NCBI RefSeq assembly: GCF_028128765.1
Contig: NZ_LBJG01000026.1
Location: 62,001 to 126,000, forward strand
Length of the DNA: 64,000 nucleotides
DNA from: Bradyrhizobium sp. CCBAU 51627
GTDB taxonomy: Bacteria > Pseudomonadota > Alphaproteobacteria > Rhizobiales > Xanthobacteraceae
Direction of reading: 5' to 3'
Each line of letters begins with the position of its first letter. Within the stretch, counting starts at the first letter, position 1. Under the pieces are notes generated by a model. The model was not told the origin of the DNA. It was given only the letters and a program-made list of their open reading frames with translations, and did no database searches. Of this stretch, positions 44,211 to 52,889 are shown in pieces. Made by a program: the position numbers and the translations under genes.

Positions 44211-44849
44211 CTAGATATCGCGGCCTTCGACCTTCTCGGTCAGGGCCTTCACCTGATCGGGAATCTTCTCGAGGTGCGGATTGACGGCGAGCGCCTTGCG
44301 ATAGGCCTCGAGGGCACGCTTCTCGTCACCGACATCCTGCATGATCATGCCGAGCCCCGCGAGCGCGCCGAAATGACGGGGCTCCCGGATCAGCACTTCG
44401 CGGATGTCGGCGAGCGCGTGGGCATAATCGTTCTGCATGTAATAGAGCGTGGCGCGCCGGTTCCAGGCTTCGATGTAGTCGGGCCTGAGCTTGATGACGG
44501 CGTCCAATAGCTTGATCGCGACGTCGATCTTCTGCGCATCGACCGCCGCCTTGGCCCGCGCCATCAAAAGCGCCGCGGTGTCGCTCGGGGTCTGGAGCCA
44601 GATCGCCCAGATCCGCGCCTCGACATGCTTGGCGCTGGCCTCGTCAGGAGCGGCCTTGAGCGCGCCGAACAGGAAATCGAGGTTCTTGGTGCGGTCGGCC
44701 TTGGGCAGCTTGGCCGGCGCCTCCGGCAGCTTCTTCTGCTGCTTCGCCGGCGGGGCCGGATGATCCTGCGCCAGCGCCGGCGTGAGGCCGCTCGTGCCGA
44801 GCACCAGGGCCAGGAACAACACGCGTGCGATCGAGAATCTCACCGTCAT
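44211..44849 (-). CDS. Secreted TPR-repeat protein
   Basis: A 212-residue periplasmic protein with a signal peptide (MTVRFSIARVLFLALVLGTSGLTPALAQ) and tetratricopeptide repeats from about residue 90: AIKLLDAVIKLRPDYIEAW, ALADIREVLIREPRHFGAL, ALEAYRKALAVNPHLEKI. A protein-protein interaction role is expected. No obvious partner in the neighbourhood. Confidence 0.85.
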   Translation of the reverse strand: MTVRFSIARVLFLALVLGTSGLTPALAQDHPAPPAKQQKKLPEAPAKLPKADRTKNLDFLFGALKAAPDEASAKHVEARIWAIWLQTPSDTAALLMARAKAAVDAQKIDVAIKLLDAVIKLRPDYIEAWNRRATLYYMQNDYAHALADIREVLIREPRHFGALAGLGMIMQDVGDEKRALEAYRKALAVNPHLEKIPDQVKALTEKVEGRDI

Positions 44850-44953
44850 GTTGAAAGTCTAAACGCGCAAAGCCGCCCTTGCAAAGCAAAGGCGGCGTCA
44901 AACTCGTGTGAGCCGTGGTCTTGCGGGGCGCGCAGGCGACCGCGAGGGCAATA

Positions 44954-45079
44954 TCAGCCTTGGCGAGCCTTGAAGCGGCGCTGCACCTTGTTGATCACGT
45001 AGACCCGGCCCTTGCGGCGGACCAGGCGGTTGGCGCGATGGCGACCGCGCAGCGACTTCAGCGAGTTACGGACCTTCAT
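44954..45079 (-). CDS. rpmJ: Ribosomal protein L36 (zinc-free form)
   Basis: A 41-residue basic protein starting MKVRNSLKSLRGRHRANRLV and ending NKVQRRFKARQG. It is a component of the 50S subunit. The usual Cys-x2-Cys...Cys-x4-His zinc site of L36 is absent, so this is the Cys-free form seen in many alphaproteobacteria. The gene is alone, not in the spc operon. Confidence 0.93.
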   Translation of the reverse strand: MKVRNSLKSLRGRHRANRLVRRKGRVYVINKVQRRFKARQG

Positions 45080-45421
45080 GGCAGAATCCTGAACGTTCGA
45101 AAGGCCGTGTTCGGCACTACCGTTTCGGCACGCGCGAATGTGGCAAAATGAGATCTTTCCCGCTGGCGGACCGTCCGCCCGGGACGGGGGTTCTTAAGGC
45201 ATGGCGGGAGGTGATGTCAAATGTTAACTGCCCGCTTCCCTCAAGGCAAAATCGTGAAAACAACCCCATGCACAGTAGATCAGGCCGGATCGGCCCGATC
45301 CAGCGCGTTCGAGGCCAAGCCTCGCAAAGGCTTATCCGGGCTTCCGGTTTGGGCGCCAGCAATGCCTTGCCAAATTCGTTATATCCTATAATCAATTCGG
45401 CAACCCGTCGGGAGGACACCC
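45080..45421. other. 342-bp intergenic region
   Basis: No gene recognised. It should contain divergent promoters for rpmJ and the amidohydrolase gene; I cannot pick one with confidence. CGGGAGGA at 45411-45418 is the ribosome-binding site of the following gene. Confidence 0.4.
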
Positions 45422-46306
45422 ATGCCGAAGCTGAAGCTGCCTGATATCGACAAAGTCGTCGCCATCGACATCCACACCCACGCCGAGGAACCCTGCGGCT
45501 GCCATCCCGACGACGGCTATGACGACTTCCAGGCGCAGATGGCGGAGTACTTCAAGTCGCCCAACAAGCATCCGCCGACCGTGCCGGAGACCGCGGCCTA
45601 TTATCGCGCCAAGAACATCGCCGCGGTGATCTTCCCCGTCGATGCCGAGCGCGAGACGGGCTTCCGCCGCTACAACAACTACGAGATGATCGAGGCCGCC
45701 TCCGATCATCTCGACGTCCTCATCCCCTTCGCCTCGATCGACCCGCACAAGGGCAAGTTAGGGGCGCGCGAGGCCCGCAAGCTGATCGAGGAATACGGCG
45801 TGCGCGGCTTCAAATTCCACCCGACCATGCAGGGCTTCTACGCCAACGACCGCATGGCCTATCCGCTCTATGAGGAGATCAACAATGGCGGCGCCATCGC
45901 GCTGTTCCACACCGGCCAGACCGGCGTCGGCTCGGGCATGCCCGGCGGCATGGGCATGCGGCTGAAATATTCCAACCCGATGTACATGGACGACGTCGCG
46001 GCCGACTTCCCCGACCTCAAGATCATCCTCGCCCACCCCTCCTTCCCCTGGCAGGAAGAGGCGCTGTCAGTCGCGACCCACAAGCCGAACGTCTATATCG
46101 ACCTCTCCGGCTGGTCGCCGAAGTACTTCCCGCCGATCCTGGTGCGCTACATCAACTCGATCCTGCAGGACAAGATGCTGTTCGGCTCGGACTGGCCTGT
46201 GATCACACCTGACCGCTGGCTGTCGGATTTTTCCAAGATCGACATCCGCGACGAGATCCGGCCGAAGGTGCTGAAGGCCAACGCGCGGAAGATTCTGGGG
46301 ATCTAA
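45422..46306 (+). CDS. Amidohydrolase (ACMSD-like TIM barrel)
   Basis: A 294-residue metal-dependent hydrolase of the Amidohydro_2 family. IDIHTHAEE gives the first HxH metal site (about residues 16-18); GFKFHPTMQGF, ALFHTGQTG and ILAHPSFPW supply further His; LFGSDWPV carries the final Asp. Relatives decarboxylate or hydrolyse aromatic-derived acids (ACMSD, gamma-resorcylate, oxalomesaconate), so an aromatic catabolic step is plausible. The substrate is not decided by sequence. Single gene. Confidence 0.88.
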   Translation: MPKLKLPDIDKVVAIDIHTHAEEPCGCHPDDGYDDFQAQMAEYFKSPNKHPPTVPETAAYYRAKNIAAVIFPVDAERETGFRRYNNYEMIEAASDHLDVLIPFASIDPHKGKLGAREARKLIEEYGVRGFKFHPTMQGFYANDRMAYPLYEEINNGGAIALFHTGQTGVGSGMPGGMGMRLKYSNPMYMDDVAADFPDLKIILAHPSFPWQEEALSVATHKPNVYIDLSGWSPKYFPPILVRYINSILQDKMLFGSDWPVITPDRWLSDFSKIDIRDEIRPKVLKANARKILGI

Positions 46307-46358
46307 GAGAGGCCAGCGACCAGCGCTGATGTCGGCCCATCTGCGGACGTCAGCACGA

Positions 46359-46706
46359 TCAGTTCACGCTTGCCAGATAGCCGGTCAGGATCGTCCGGCT
46401 CTGGCTGAGCGTCTCGATGCGCTCGTCTATCAGGCCAACCTGCTCGGTGAGTATTTTTCGCAGCGCATTGCACGGCGTGAAGGTCGGATCATTGTCGCGC
46501 ACGCAGGGCAGCAATTGCTGGATCGTCTGGAGCGTCATCCCGGCCGCGCCGAGCATCTTGATCCGCCGTACGGTTTCCTCTTCGGCCGGGCCATAGTCGC
46601 GATAGCCGCTATCGGTGCGCTGCGGCGCAAGCAGTCCTTCGCCTTCGTAATAACGCAGCATTCGAACGCTGACTCCCGTCCTGCGGGAGAGCTCGCCTAT
46701 TTTCAT
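46359..46706 (-). CDS. MerR family regulator
   Basis: A 115-residue regulator: KIGELSRRTGVSVRMLRYYE is the MerR helix-turn-helix, YRDYGPAEEETVRRIKMLG the wing. The dimerisation helix has VRDNDPTFTPCNALRKIL. A single Cys (CVRD) and another at TPC could sense thiols, but the pair is not a classic metal site. Divergent from the alcohol dehydrogenase gene; a 19-bp-spacer promoter lies between. Confidence 0.9.
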   Translation of the reverse strand: MKIGELSRRTGVSVRMLRYYEGEGLLAPQRTDSGYRDYGPAEEETVRRIKMLGAAGMTLQTIQQLLPCVRDNDPTFTPCNALRKILTEQVGLIDERIETLSQSRTILTGYLASVN

Positions 46707-46717
46707 CTGGAAACCTC

Positions 46718-46748
46718 TTGACCCTCACAGCGCTGTCAGACCTTACAG
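46718..46748 (+). promoter_or_regulatory. MerR-type promoter/operator
   Basis: TTGACC at 46718-46723, a 19-base spacer containing the perfect palindrome ACAGCGCTGT, then TTACAG at 46743-46748. An over-long 19-bp spacer with central dyad is the hallmark of MerR-activated promoters. It would drive the alcohol dehydrogenase gene. Confidence 0.8.
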
Positions 46749-46790
46749 ACTCTGCTCATCCAGGTGAATGCCGCTTGAGAGGGAGCAACC

Positions 46791-47801
46791 ATGAAAGCCT
46801 ACCATTTGAACAGCCATGCCGGAGCCGCCCGCCTCGAACCCGTCGAGGTCGGCAGACCCGAACCCGGCGAAGGCGAGGTTCGCATCCGCGTCGAAGCGAC
46901 CAGCTTGAACTACCGCGACCTGATCACCCTCGACCGCGCAGGACAAAGCGGTCTCAACGGCCGCGTGCCGCTCTCCGACGGCGCGGGAATCGTTGACGCC
47001 ATCGGCTCCAATGTCGCGCAATGGCACATTGGGGACCGTGTCGTCGCGTCGTTCTTTCGCGATTGGGTCTCGGGGCCTTTCAAGTCCAGCTACGTTTCGT
47101 CATCCCTCGGCGGCAACACGACCGATGGAATGCTCACGGAGTATATCGTGCTGCCGGCCACGGCGCTCGTCGCCGTGCCGGCGCATCTGTCTCTGGTCGA
47201 GGCGGCAACCTTGCCCTGCGCGGCTGTCACAGCCTGGCACGGCCTGGTCGCGCGCGGCGGGATGCGCAGGGGCGACACGCTGCTGGTCCAGGGAACAGGC
47301 GGCGTCGCGCTGTTCGGCTTGCAATTTGCGGCTGCGCTGGGCGCGCGCGCGATCGTCATCTCCTCCTCGGATGAAAAGCTCGCCCGTGCCAAGGCGCTGG
47401 GCGGCTCGATCCTGATCAACTATCGCGACACGCCCGACTGGGATGTCGCCCTGATGAAGGCGACGGACGGGAAAGGCGCCAGCCACATTCTCGAACTCGG
47501 CGGCCCCGGCACCTATGACCGGTCGCTGCGTTGCGTCGCGTCGGGCGGCAAGATCGTTCAGATTGGCGTCCTGACGGGGTTCGGCCCGAAACCGGACCTC
47601 GCCCGTCTGCAATGGGAGAATGCCGACATCATCGGAGTCACCGTCGGATCGGTCGAACATTTCACTGCGATGAGCAGCTTCCTGACTGAGCAGGCGATCC
47701 ACCCGATCGTCGACAGAATCTATGGCTTCGAGGACGTCCCTGACGCCTATGCTCGCCTGCGGAGTGGCGCACACTTCGGCAAGGTCGTCGTGACGCTTTA
47801 G
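46791..47801 (+). CDS. MDR-type NAD(P)H-dependent alcohol dehydrogenase / quinone reductase
   Basis: A 336-residue medium-chain reductase: GroES-like N-terminal domain (SLNYRDLITL), GGVALFGLQFAAALGA as Rossmann dinucleotide loop, and a C-terminal catalytic fold. The structural-zinc Cys quartet of classical alcohol dehydrogenases is absent. Likely reduces quinones or enals with NADPH. Expected to be activated by the divergent MerR regulator. ATG 46791 follows GAGGGAG. Confidence 0.88.
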   Translation: MKAYHLNSHAGAARLEPVEVGRPEPGEGEVRIRVEATSLNYRDLITLDRAGQSGLNGRVPLSDGAGIVDAIGSNVAQWHIGDRVVASFFRDWVSGPFKSSYVSSSLGGNTTDGMLTEYIVLPATALVAVPAHLSLVEAATLPCAAVTAWHGLVARGGMRRGDTLLVQGTGGVALFGLQFAAALGARAIVISSSDEKLARAKALGGSILINYRDTPDWDVALMKATDGKGASHILELGGPGTYDRSLRCVASGGKIVQIGVLTGFGPKPDLARLQWENADIIGVTVGSVEHFTAMSSFLTEQAIHPIVDRIYGFEDVPDAYARLRSGAHFGKVVVTL

Positions 47802-47914
47802 AAGCGGACAGCTTTGCACCGAAACCCTGGTGCGCATGTCCGTGGGATCGCGATCGCCTCGCCAGTCGTCAGGAGGGCTTCGGTCGAATGACCGAAGCCC
47901 CCTTGCGCAAGAAC

Positions 47915-48649
47915 TTACACCTGCGCGAGGCCGCCGTCGACGAACACCTCGCCGCCGGTCATGTAGCTGCTGTCCGAGGACGCCAGGAACGCCGCCACAG
48001 CTCCTGTCTCGGCCGGATCGCCCACGCGGCCGATGGGCGTCGCGCTGCCGAGCGCGTCGAAGGCTTCCTTGCCGACGACCTCCAGTGCCAACTCGGTCCT
48101 GGTCGGCCCCGGTGACAGCACGTTGACGCGGATGCCGGTGCCGCGCAGGTCCTGCGCCCAGCTGCGGGCCAGATTGCGGATCGCGGCCTTGGTGGCGCTG
48201 TAGATGCTGAACTGCGGCGTCCCCATCACCCCCGTGCTCGAACCGGTCAGGATGATCGACGCGCCCGGCTTCATCAGCGGCAACGCCTTCTGCACCGTGA
48301 ACACCACTCCCTTCACGTTGACGTCGAAGATGTGGTCGTAGTGCTCGACCGTGATCTCGCCAAGCGGGGCAAACAATCCGGTGCCGGCATTGGCAAACAG
48401 AATGTCGAGCCCGCCGCGTTCAGCCTTCACTGCTGCGTACAGCCGGTCGAGATCGGACAGATCCGTCACCGAGCCCCTGATGGCGCGCGCCGAGGATCCG
48501 AGCTGCGCGACGGCCGTATCGAGCGGCTCCTGCCTGCGCCCGAACAGGTAGACGAACGCGCCCTCCTCCACGAAGCGTTTCGCCGCGCCGAGTCCGACGC
48601 CGGTTCCGCCGCCGGTCACCACTGCCGTCTTGCCTTGTAGCCTGCTCAT
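47915..48649 (-). CDS. Short-chain dehydrogenase/reductase
   Basis: A 244-residue classical SDR: VVTGGGTGVGLG (cofactor loop), NAGTG, a catalytic Ser then YSATK (Tyr-x3-Lys), and SPGPTRTEL. The substrate is unknown; the C-terminus YMTGGEVFVDGG is typical. ATG 48649 follows AAGGAG. Divergent from an HxlR regulator that probably represses it. Confidence 0.93.
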   Translation of the reverse strand: MSRLQGKTAVVTGGGTGVGLGAAKRFVEEGAFVYLFGRRQEPLDTAVAQLGSSARAIRGSVTDLSDLDRLYAAVKAERGGLDILFANAGTGLFAPLGEITVEHYDHIFDVNVKGVVFTVQKALPLMKPGASIILTGSSTGVMGTPQFSIYSATKAAIRNLARSWAQDLRGTGIRVNVLSPGPTRTELALEVVGKEAFDALGSATPIGRVGDPAETGAVAAFLASSDSSYMTGGEVFVDGGLAQV

Positions 48650-48699
48650 GATGTGCTCCTTCACTGAGGTTGCACTGAGCTGGCGGCGTACCCACCTAT

Positions 48700-48729
48700 C
48701 GGCAAGTATGCACCTTTTGGTAAGTGCCG
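48700..48729. promoter_or_regulatory. Imperfect dyad between SDR and HxlR genes
   Basis: CGGCAAGTA at 48700-48708 and TAAGTGCCG at 48721-48729 are inverted with two mismatches; ACC-TTTT-GGT lies between. It could be the HxlR operator. It lies directly before the proposed ATG of the regulator. Confidence 0.5.
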
Positions 48730-48734
48730 AAAAA

Positions 48735-49163
48735 ATGTCAGAACCGACGTCTTCGCCGTCTTCACCTCCCGTCCAGAGTTGCACGCAGACCTTGCCCGGC
48801 TTCACCTGCGGCCTCGACGCAACGCTGCGAGTCATCTCCGGCAAGTGGAAGCCGCTGATCCTGTACTTCGTCGCCCAGGGCGGACCGACTCGTTACGGCG
48901 AGCTGCGTCGCTCCATGCGCGATGTCAGTGACAAGATGCTGATCCAGCAGCTCAAGGAGTTGGAGGCCGACGGTCTCGTGAAGCGAACCGACTACAAGGA
49001 GGTGCCGCCGCGGGTGGACTATAGCCTCACCCCTCTGGGCCACAGCCTCGCCCAGGCTCTCGTGCCGCTCTGCTCATGGGGCACCGAGCACATGGCGGAG
49101 GTCAGCCAGGTCTTCGCCGAGCGCGCGACTTGGCCGCGGCGAGGACGTCAGCCGACTGGGTAG
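48735..49163 (+). CDS. HxlR family regulator
   Basis: A 142-residue winged-helix regulator: CGLDATLRVISGKWKPLILY opens the HxlR domain, LRRSMRDVSDKMLIQQLKELE is the recognition helix region, RVDYSLTPLG the wing. An N-terminal Cys-containing stretch (QSCTQ, FTCG) is seen in redox-sensing HxlR proteins such as those responding to quinones. ATG 48735 is chosen; ATG 48708 is an alternative. Confidence 0.88.
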   Translation: MSEPTSSPSSPPVQSCTQTLPGFTCGLDATLRVISGKWKPLILYFVAQGGPTRYGELRRSMRDVSDKMLIQQLKELEADGLVKRTDYKEVPPRVDYSLTPLGHSLAQALVPLCSWGTEHMAEVSQVFAERATWPRRGRQPTG

Positions 49164-49603
49164 CTCCCGCTGCTGCGAGGTCTGCTCCGTCCCTTTGATA
49201 GAGTTGCCGTGTCGCGTGGTCCCGGCTCGGCGCAGCAGCGTTTCACGCTGCAGCGCGTCCGGGACACGAGAAGTGTGCGGTCGCGCAACACACTCCGTCG
49301 TTGCGAGCGCGATGTACAAATCGACCGAATCAATGGCGGGGCCTAACGCTCGTAAGGGCTTGGACGGAACGAGGAGCTCCCCAGCGAGCTGCCGTTCCGC
49401 CTTCTGGACTGCGGCGATCTGCGATTGAAGAGGGGAGACGCCTGGAACGGCGTCCGTTGCGCCATCGGCTTTTGTCTCGCGCAGACGAATTGATCGCCAA
49501 CGTTCAGGATCAGAGCATCATCCGCTATGCCGAAGTTCGATAGTTGCCCGCTCGGAAAGTCCGATAAGGGCGGCGGTGTCCTCATAGTGGAAGTCAGCCA
49601 GAT
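49164..49603. other. 440-bp region with a repeat, no gene
   Basis: Apart from the type B repeat at 49215-49270 nothing recognisable is present; open frames here have no domain-like sequence or ribosome-binding site. Confidence 0.45.
49215..49270. repeat. Half of palindromic repeat type B
   Basis: GTGGTCCCGGCTC ... GCGTCCGGGACACGAG matches the right half of the element at 30538-30670; the left half is missing. Confidence 0.7.
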
Positions 49604-49870
49604 CTACGATCGGGATTCTCGTATCCGCCACCTCACTCCGCAGGCAATGAGCCAGGCCAGAGCAAGGGGAAGGATCACGATCCCCGCGATCGCCCCCCAA
49701 TGGACCACGAGGAAGACAGTAGCGCCTGCACATGTAGGGTCAGCCGTGAAGGCGCAATAGAGCTTCCAGGCCGCGAGCCAGGTTTCGTTCCAGGATGCGA
49801 GCAGACCACTCACGATCACCCAAATCACTGACGCCAACAGGCCGAGACGTTGCCAGCGTTTGATTTTCAT
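49604..49870 (-). CDS. Small membrane protein, hypothetical
   Basis: An 88-residue protein with two membrane helices: about residues 10-27 and 50-77 (VFLVVHWGAIAGIVILPLALAW), joined by a loop with two Cys (YCAF, PTCAG). The C-terminus is basic. No family recognised. ATG 49870, 33 bp downstream of the lipocalin-like gene on the same strand, so possibly co-transcribed. Confidence 0.65.
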   Translation of the reverse strand: MKIKRWQRLGLLASVIWVIVSGLLASWNETWLAAWKLYCAFTADPTCAGATVFLVVHWGAIAGIVILPLALAWLIACGVRWRIRESRS

Positions 49871-49903
49871 GTCCTCGTTCCCTGGCGCCGCTTGACGGCC
49901 GGA

Positions 49904-50407
49904 TCACTTCGCTCGTGTCCAGATCACATCGACGACATCTCCCGCCGGCGGACGAACCGTCAGCGTCAGCTGGTCTCCTGCGATCGCCACAAAGCGCTTC
50001 TGTTCGGTGCCATTCCAGTTTGGAAAAGAGCTGCCTTCAACCCGGATCGCGACGCTGCTGTCTGCCTCGTTTGCTGAATACGTTCCGAAGTAGGTTATCG
50101 TGCCGTCAGCGGTTTCCTTGTTCTCCTCAGCTGTGCCCTGCCACAGGGTATTGCTCGCGTATTTGGCTCGATCTGAACGCATCACCGTGATGATGTATCG
50201 CCCACCCGCATCAAAGATTGCGATTCCCTTCGGGGCGGCTCCATGGCGCTGCAGCTTTGTGCCGTCACCTTTCTTCTGCTCCCACGAGAGCAGCGTCCAG
50301 GTACCGACCAATTGATCCTTTAACGATTGCTGTTGACCAAGGGCGTCGATTGTCATGATCAATGATCCAGAAGCCGCAAAGGCGCACGCGGCGAAAATTG
50401 CTCGCAA
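49904..50407 (-). CDS. Lipocalin-like domain protein
   Basis: About 167 residues. A hydrophobic signal-like start (AIFAACAFAASGSLIM) precedes a lipocalin-like domain: LVGTWTLLSWEQK, the G-x-W signature, then FDAGGRYIITVMRSD, TYFGTYSANEADS and QLTLTVRPP. Probably secreted and binds a small ligand. The start is uncertain: TTG 50407 gives a signal-like peptide, GTG 50512 adds 35 residues, and ATG 50356 would remove it. Confidence 0.75.
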   Translation of the reverse strand: MRAIFAACAFAASGSLIMTIDALGQQQSLKDQLVGTWTLLSWEQKKGDGTKLQRHGAAPKGIAIFDAGGRYIITVMRSDRAKYASNTLWQGTAEENKETADGTITYFGTYSANEADSSVAIRVEGSSFPNWNGTEQKRFVAIAGDQLTLTVRPPAGDVVDVIWTRAK

Positions 50408-50626
50408 TTGGACTATCCCACGAGAACGAATGTTTGCGTCTGCCGGGCACCCAGAGGCTACCACGCAAGGGCGCGAGGGGTAAGATGAGGTCGGGATGTC
50501 GCGCCGGGTCACAAGCCGCCGATCACGCTTGGAGTGGCAGACGTCCGCTATGCTTTGGTAAGCTGACGATTATTCGCACTCCCCAACCCGAGTTCTTGTG
50601 GCCCCAACCGCCCGAAAGGACAACCA

Positions 50627-51358
50627 ATGAGCCTCAAAGCCGTCGTCTTCGACGCCTACGGGACGCTTTACGACATCCAGTCGGTCGCTGACATCACCGA
50701 GGATGCGTTTCCGGGCTATGGCGAGATCATCACGCAGGTCTGGCGGATCAAGCAGCTCGAATACACCTGGCTGCGTTCGCTGATGCGGCGCTACCAGGAT
50801 TTCGCGGCAGTCACGCGCGACTCGCTGACCTATACGTTGCGCGTGCTCGGGCTTGCTTACGAGAAAGAGGCCTTCGAGCGTGTGATCGAGAAATATCTGC
50901 ATCTCGATCTCTATCCCGATGCGACCGCAGCGCTTGTCGCACTGAAGCCGCGACAGCTCGCCATCCTGTCCAATGGCAGCCCGGAGATGCTGAATGCGCT
51001 CGTGCGCAACACCGGGCTCGACCGCCTGCTCGACGCCACCATCAGCGTCGATGCCAAGAAGATGTTCAAGCCGAGCCCGGCGGCCTATGAGCTGATCGGC
51101 GAGGTGCTCGGCACCGCGCCTGACGAGGTGCTGTTCGTGTCGTCAAATCCCTGGGACGTGGCGGGAGCAAAGTCGTTCGGGCTGAACGTCGCCTGGATCG
51201 AGCGGGTGACGCCGGAAGCCATGGCGCTGGCTTGCGTCGAGACCGAACTCGTGGCACCGCTCACCATGTTCAAGGCGATCCGCACCCAGATGGACGAGCT
51301 CGGCTTCACGCCGGACCACCGCGTCCGTTCGCTGTCCGAGTTGCCAGGGATCGTTTAG
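50627..51358 (+). CDS. Haloacid dehalogenase, type II
   Basis: A 243-residue HAD-fold hydrolase matching 2-haloacid dehalogenases: FDAYGTLYD with nucleophilic Asp (about residue 9), LSNGSPEML (Ser/Asn), KMFKPSPAAYEL (Lys) and VSSNPWDVAGA (Asn/Trp/Asp). The reaction is hydrolysis of a 2-haloacid to the 2-hydroxyacid; a natural substrate other than haloacids is possible. Followed 38 bp later by a YbaK-type gene on the same strand. Confidence 0.9.
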   Translation: MSLKAVVFDAYGTLYDIQSVADITEDAFPGYGEIITQVWRIKQLEYTWLRSLMRRYQDFAAVTRDSLTYTLRVLGLAYEKEAFERVIEKYLHLDLYPDATAALVALKPRQLAILSNGSPEMLNALVRNTGLDRLLDATISVDAKKMFKPSPAAYELIGEVLGTAPDEVLFVSSNPWDVAGAKSFGLNVAWIERVTPEAMALACVETELVAPLTMFKAIRTQMDELGFTPDHRVRSLSELPGIV

Positions 51359-51396
51359 AGATCGCCCGCCCGCAAGTCTGGAATGAGCTGACTGGA

Positions 51397-51864
51397 ATGA
51401 GCCTGGAATCCGTTCGCGCCTTCTTCGCCGAGAAAGCCTCCGATATCACCGTCATCGAATCCCCGATCAGCTCCGCCACCGTGACGCTGGCTGCCGAAGC
51501 CTATGGGGTCGAGCCGGGACGGATCGCCAAGACGCTGAGCTTGCGAATCGGCGAGCGCGTGATCCTGATCGTTGCCGCCGGCACATCGCGGATGGACAAC
51601 AAGAAGGTGAAAGCGCAGTTCGGCGGCAAGCCGAAGATGCTGGGACTGGAAGAGGTCGCCGACATCACGGGCCACGAGGTCGGCGGCGTCTGTCCGTTCG
51701 GACTGAAGGCGCCGCTGCCGGTGTATTGCGACGTCTCGCTGAAGGCCTTCGACGTCGTGGTGCCGGCCGCAGGCTCGACCCACAGTGCCGTGCGCATCAC
51801 GCCGGAACGAATGGCTGAGCTGACGGCGGCTGAATGGGTCGATGTTTGCGAGCACAAGCCCTAG
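51397..51864 (+). CDS. YbaK/EbsC family protein (aminoacyl-tRNA editing-like)
   Basis: A 155-residue single YbaK domain: SSATVTLAAEAYGVEPGRIAKTL, then ILIVAAGTSRMDNKKVKAQFG with the conserved Lys, and VGGVCPFGLKAPLPVYCD. Free-standing members deacylate mischarged tRNAs such as Cys-tRNA-Pro or Ala-tRNA-Pro. ATG 51397 is preferred; the frame continues upstream into the dehalogenase gene as a shadow. Confidence 0.88.
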   Translation: MSLESVRAFFAEKASDITVIESPISSATVTLAAEAYGVEPGRIAKTLSLRIGERVILIVAAGTSRMDNKKVKAQFGGKPKMLGLEEVADITGHEVGGVCPFGLKAPLPVYCDVSLKAFDVVVPAAGSTHSAVRITPERMAELTAAEWVDVCEHKP

Positions 51865-51870
51865 ACGAGG

Positions 51871-52200
51871 CTAATCATCCTCATCATAGGGCCGCGGTGG
51901 CGCATGGTTGTAGCGCGGCGCCGGCGCAACGCGATTGCGCGGAACCTGCTGTTGCGGCGGCATCTGGTTGTTGGACTGGAACACCGCACGGCAGCCGCTC
52001 GAGAGCTGCGGCGTGTTCTGTTGTAAGCAGGCTGTGATGCGGCCGACGTCCGGGATTTGATCGCTGCACAACCGCCACACATCCGGCGTGCAAGCCATCT
52101 GCTGCTCCATGGTGCCACGATATTCTTCGGCGGCGGCGCTCTGCGCGACGATGCCGCCGATCGCAAGCGCCACACCCAGCGCAATCCGCTCTGTTCGCAT
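51871..52200 (-). CDS. Secreted Cys-containing hypothetical protein
   Basis: A 109-residue protein: signal peptide MRTERIALGVALAIGGIVAQSAAA, then a helical region with four Cys (MACTPDVWRLCSDQIPD, ITACLQQN, SGCRAVF) and a Pro/Gln/Arg-rich tail. The spacing of Cys resembles cysteine-rich GLG1-type repeats, which is only a weak hint. ATG 52200 follows AAGGA. Confidence 0.75.
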   Translation of the reverse strand: MRTERIALGVALAIGGIVAQSAAAEEYRGTMEQQMACTPDVWRLCSDQIPDVGRITACLQQNTPQLSSGCRAVFQSNNQMPPQQQVPRNRVAPAPRYNHAPPRPYDEDD

Positions 52201-52484
52201 TGTCCTGATCCTTCCCGATGTCCCTCGGATTCTCGTCAATCAATGAGACGCGGGGAGGTTCGGAACCAACAAAAAAATGTGAAACTCGAACTGGAACCTA
52301 TTCCAATCGACCGATCTTCCCGACCGCCGCAATCAGCCGCGCTGATGACGATGGGCCCTGAAGTCGGAGAAGGCCCGGCGCGGCGGCGATCGGCAAGACC
52401 AAGCCGTTTACGAAGCGTTAGCCATGTTCGCCCCGCTCCGGAACGCATCCCTGCACCCTCCGTTGCCCTATCAAGGAGTGCGCC

Positions 52485-52742
52485 ATGGGAAAACTCGCGA
52501 CCATCGATACCGCCCTGGACGAGATGCTGGTGAACCTGGCTGCGATTGTCCTGCGGCTTTCAAAGCCCGAAATGACGCGAACGCCGGAAGCGCGGCGGGC
52601 CCTGACGCAATCCGTCCATCAATACGCGGTGTGTGCCGCGCGCTCGACGGACCCGCGCGTGCATGAGTTGAAGTCCCAACTGCAGCAGACACTGAAGCCG
52701 AGCTTGCGCATTGTCGCGATCGATGGCGTGAAGGTGTCGTAG
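52485..52742 (+). CDS. Small hypothetical protein
   Basis: An 85-residue cytosolic helical protein (MGKLATIDTALDEMLVNLAA; VHELKSQLQQTLKP). ATG 52485 follows AAGGAG. No family recognised. The 284 bp upstream (52201-52484) show no gene. Confidence 0.65.
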   Translation: MGKLATIDTALDEMLVNLAAIVLRLSKPEMTRTPEARRALTQSVHQYAVCAARSTDPRVHELKSQLQQTLKPSLRIVAIDGVKVS

Positions 52743-52780
52743 TCTCGCCGCAAGCGAGCTGCCACAGGATCGGCAAGGAC

Positions 52781-52883
52781 GTGGGCACGCTCTGCTTGAC
52801 CACCCTACAAGGCTTTGCACGGTGGATAGACCAGCGAGATCTCGTAGGGTGGGCAAAGGCGCGCCTTTTGCGCCGTGCCCGCC
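52781..52883. repeat. Palindromic intergenic repeat (type D)
   Basis: Outer arms GTGGGCACG ... CGTGCCCGCC are inverted; inner CACCCTACAAGG and GTAGGGTGGGC are also inverted. It contains GGCGCGCCTTTTGCGCC. It sits at the end of the LysR gene. Confidence 0.65.
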
Positions 52884-52889
52884 AAAGAT

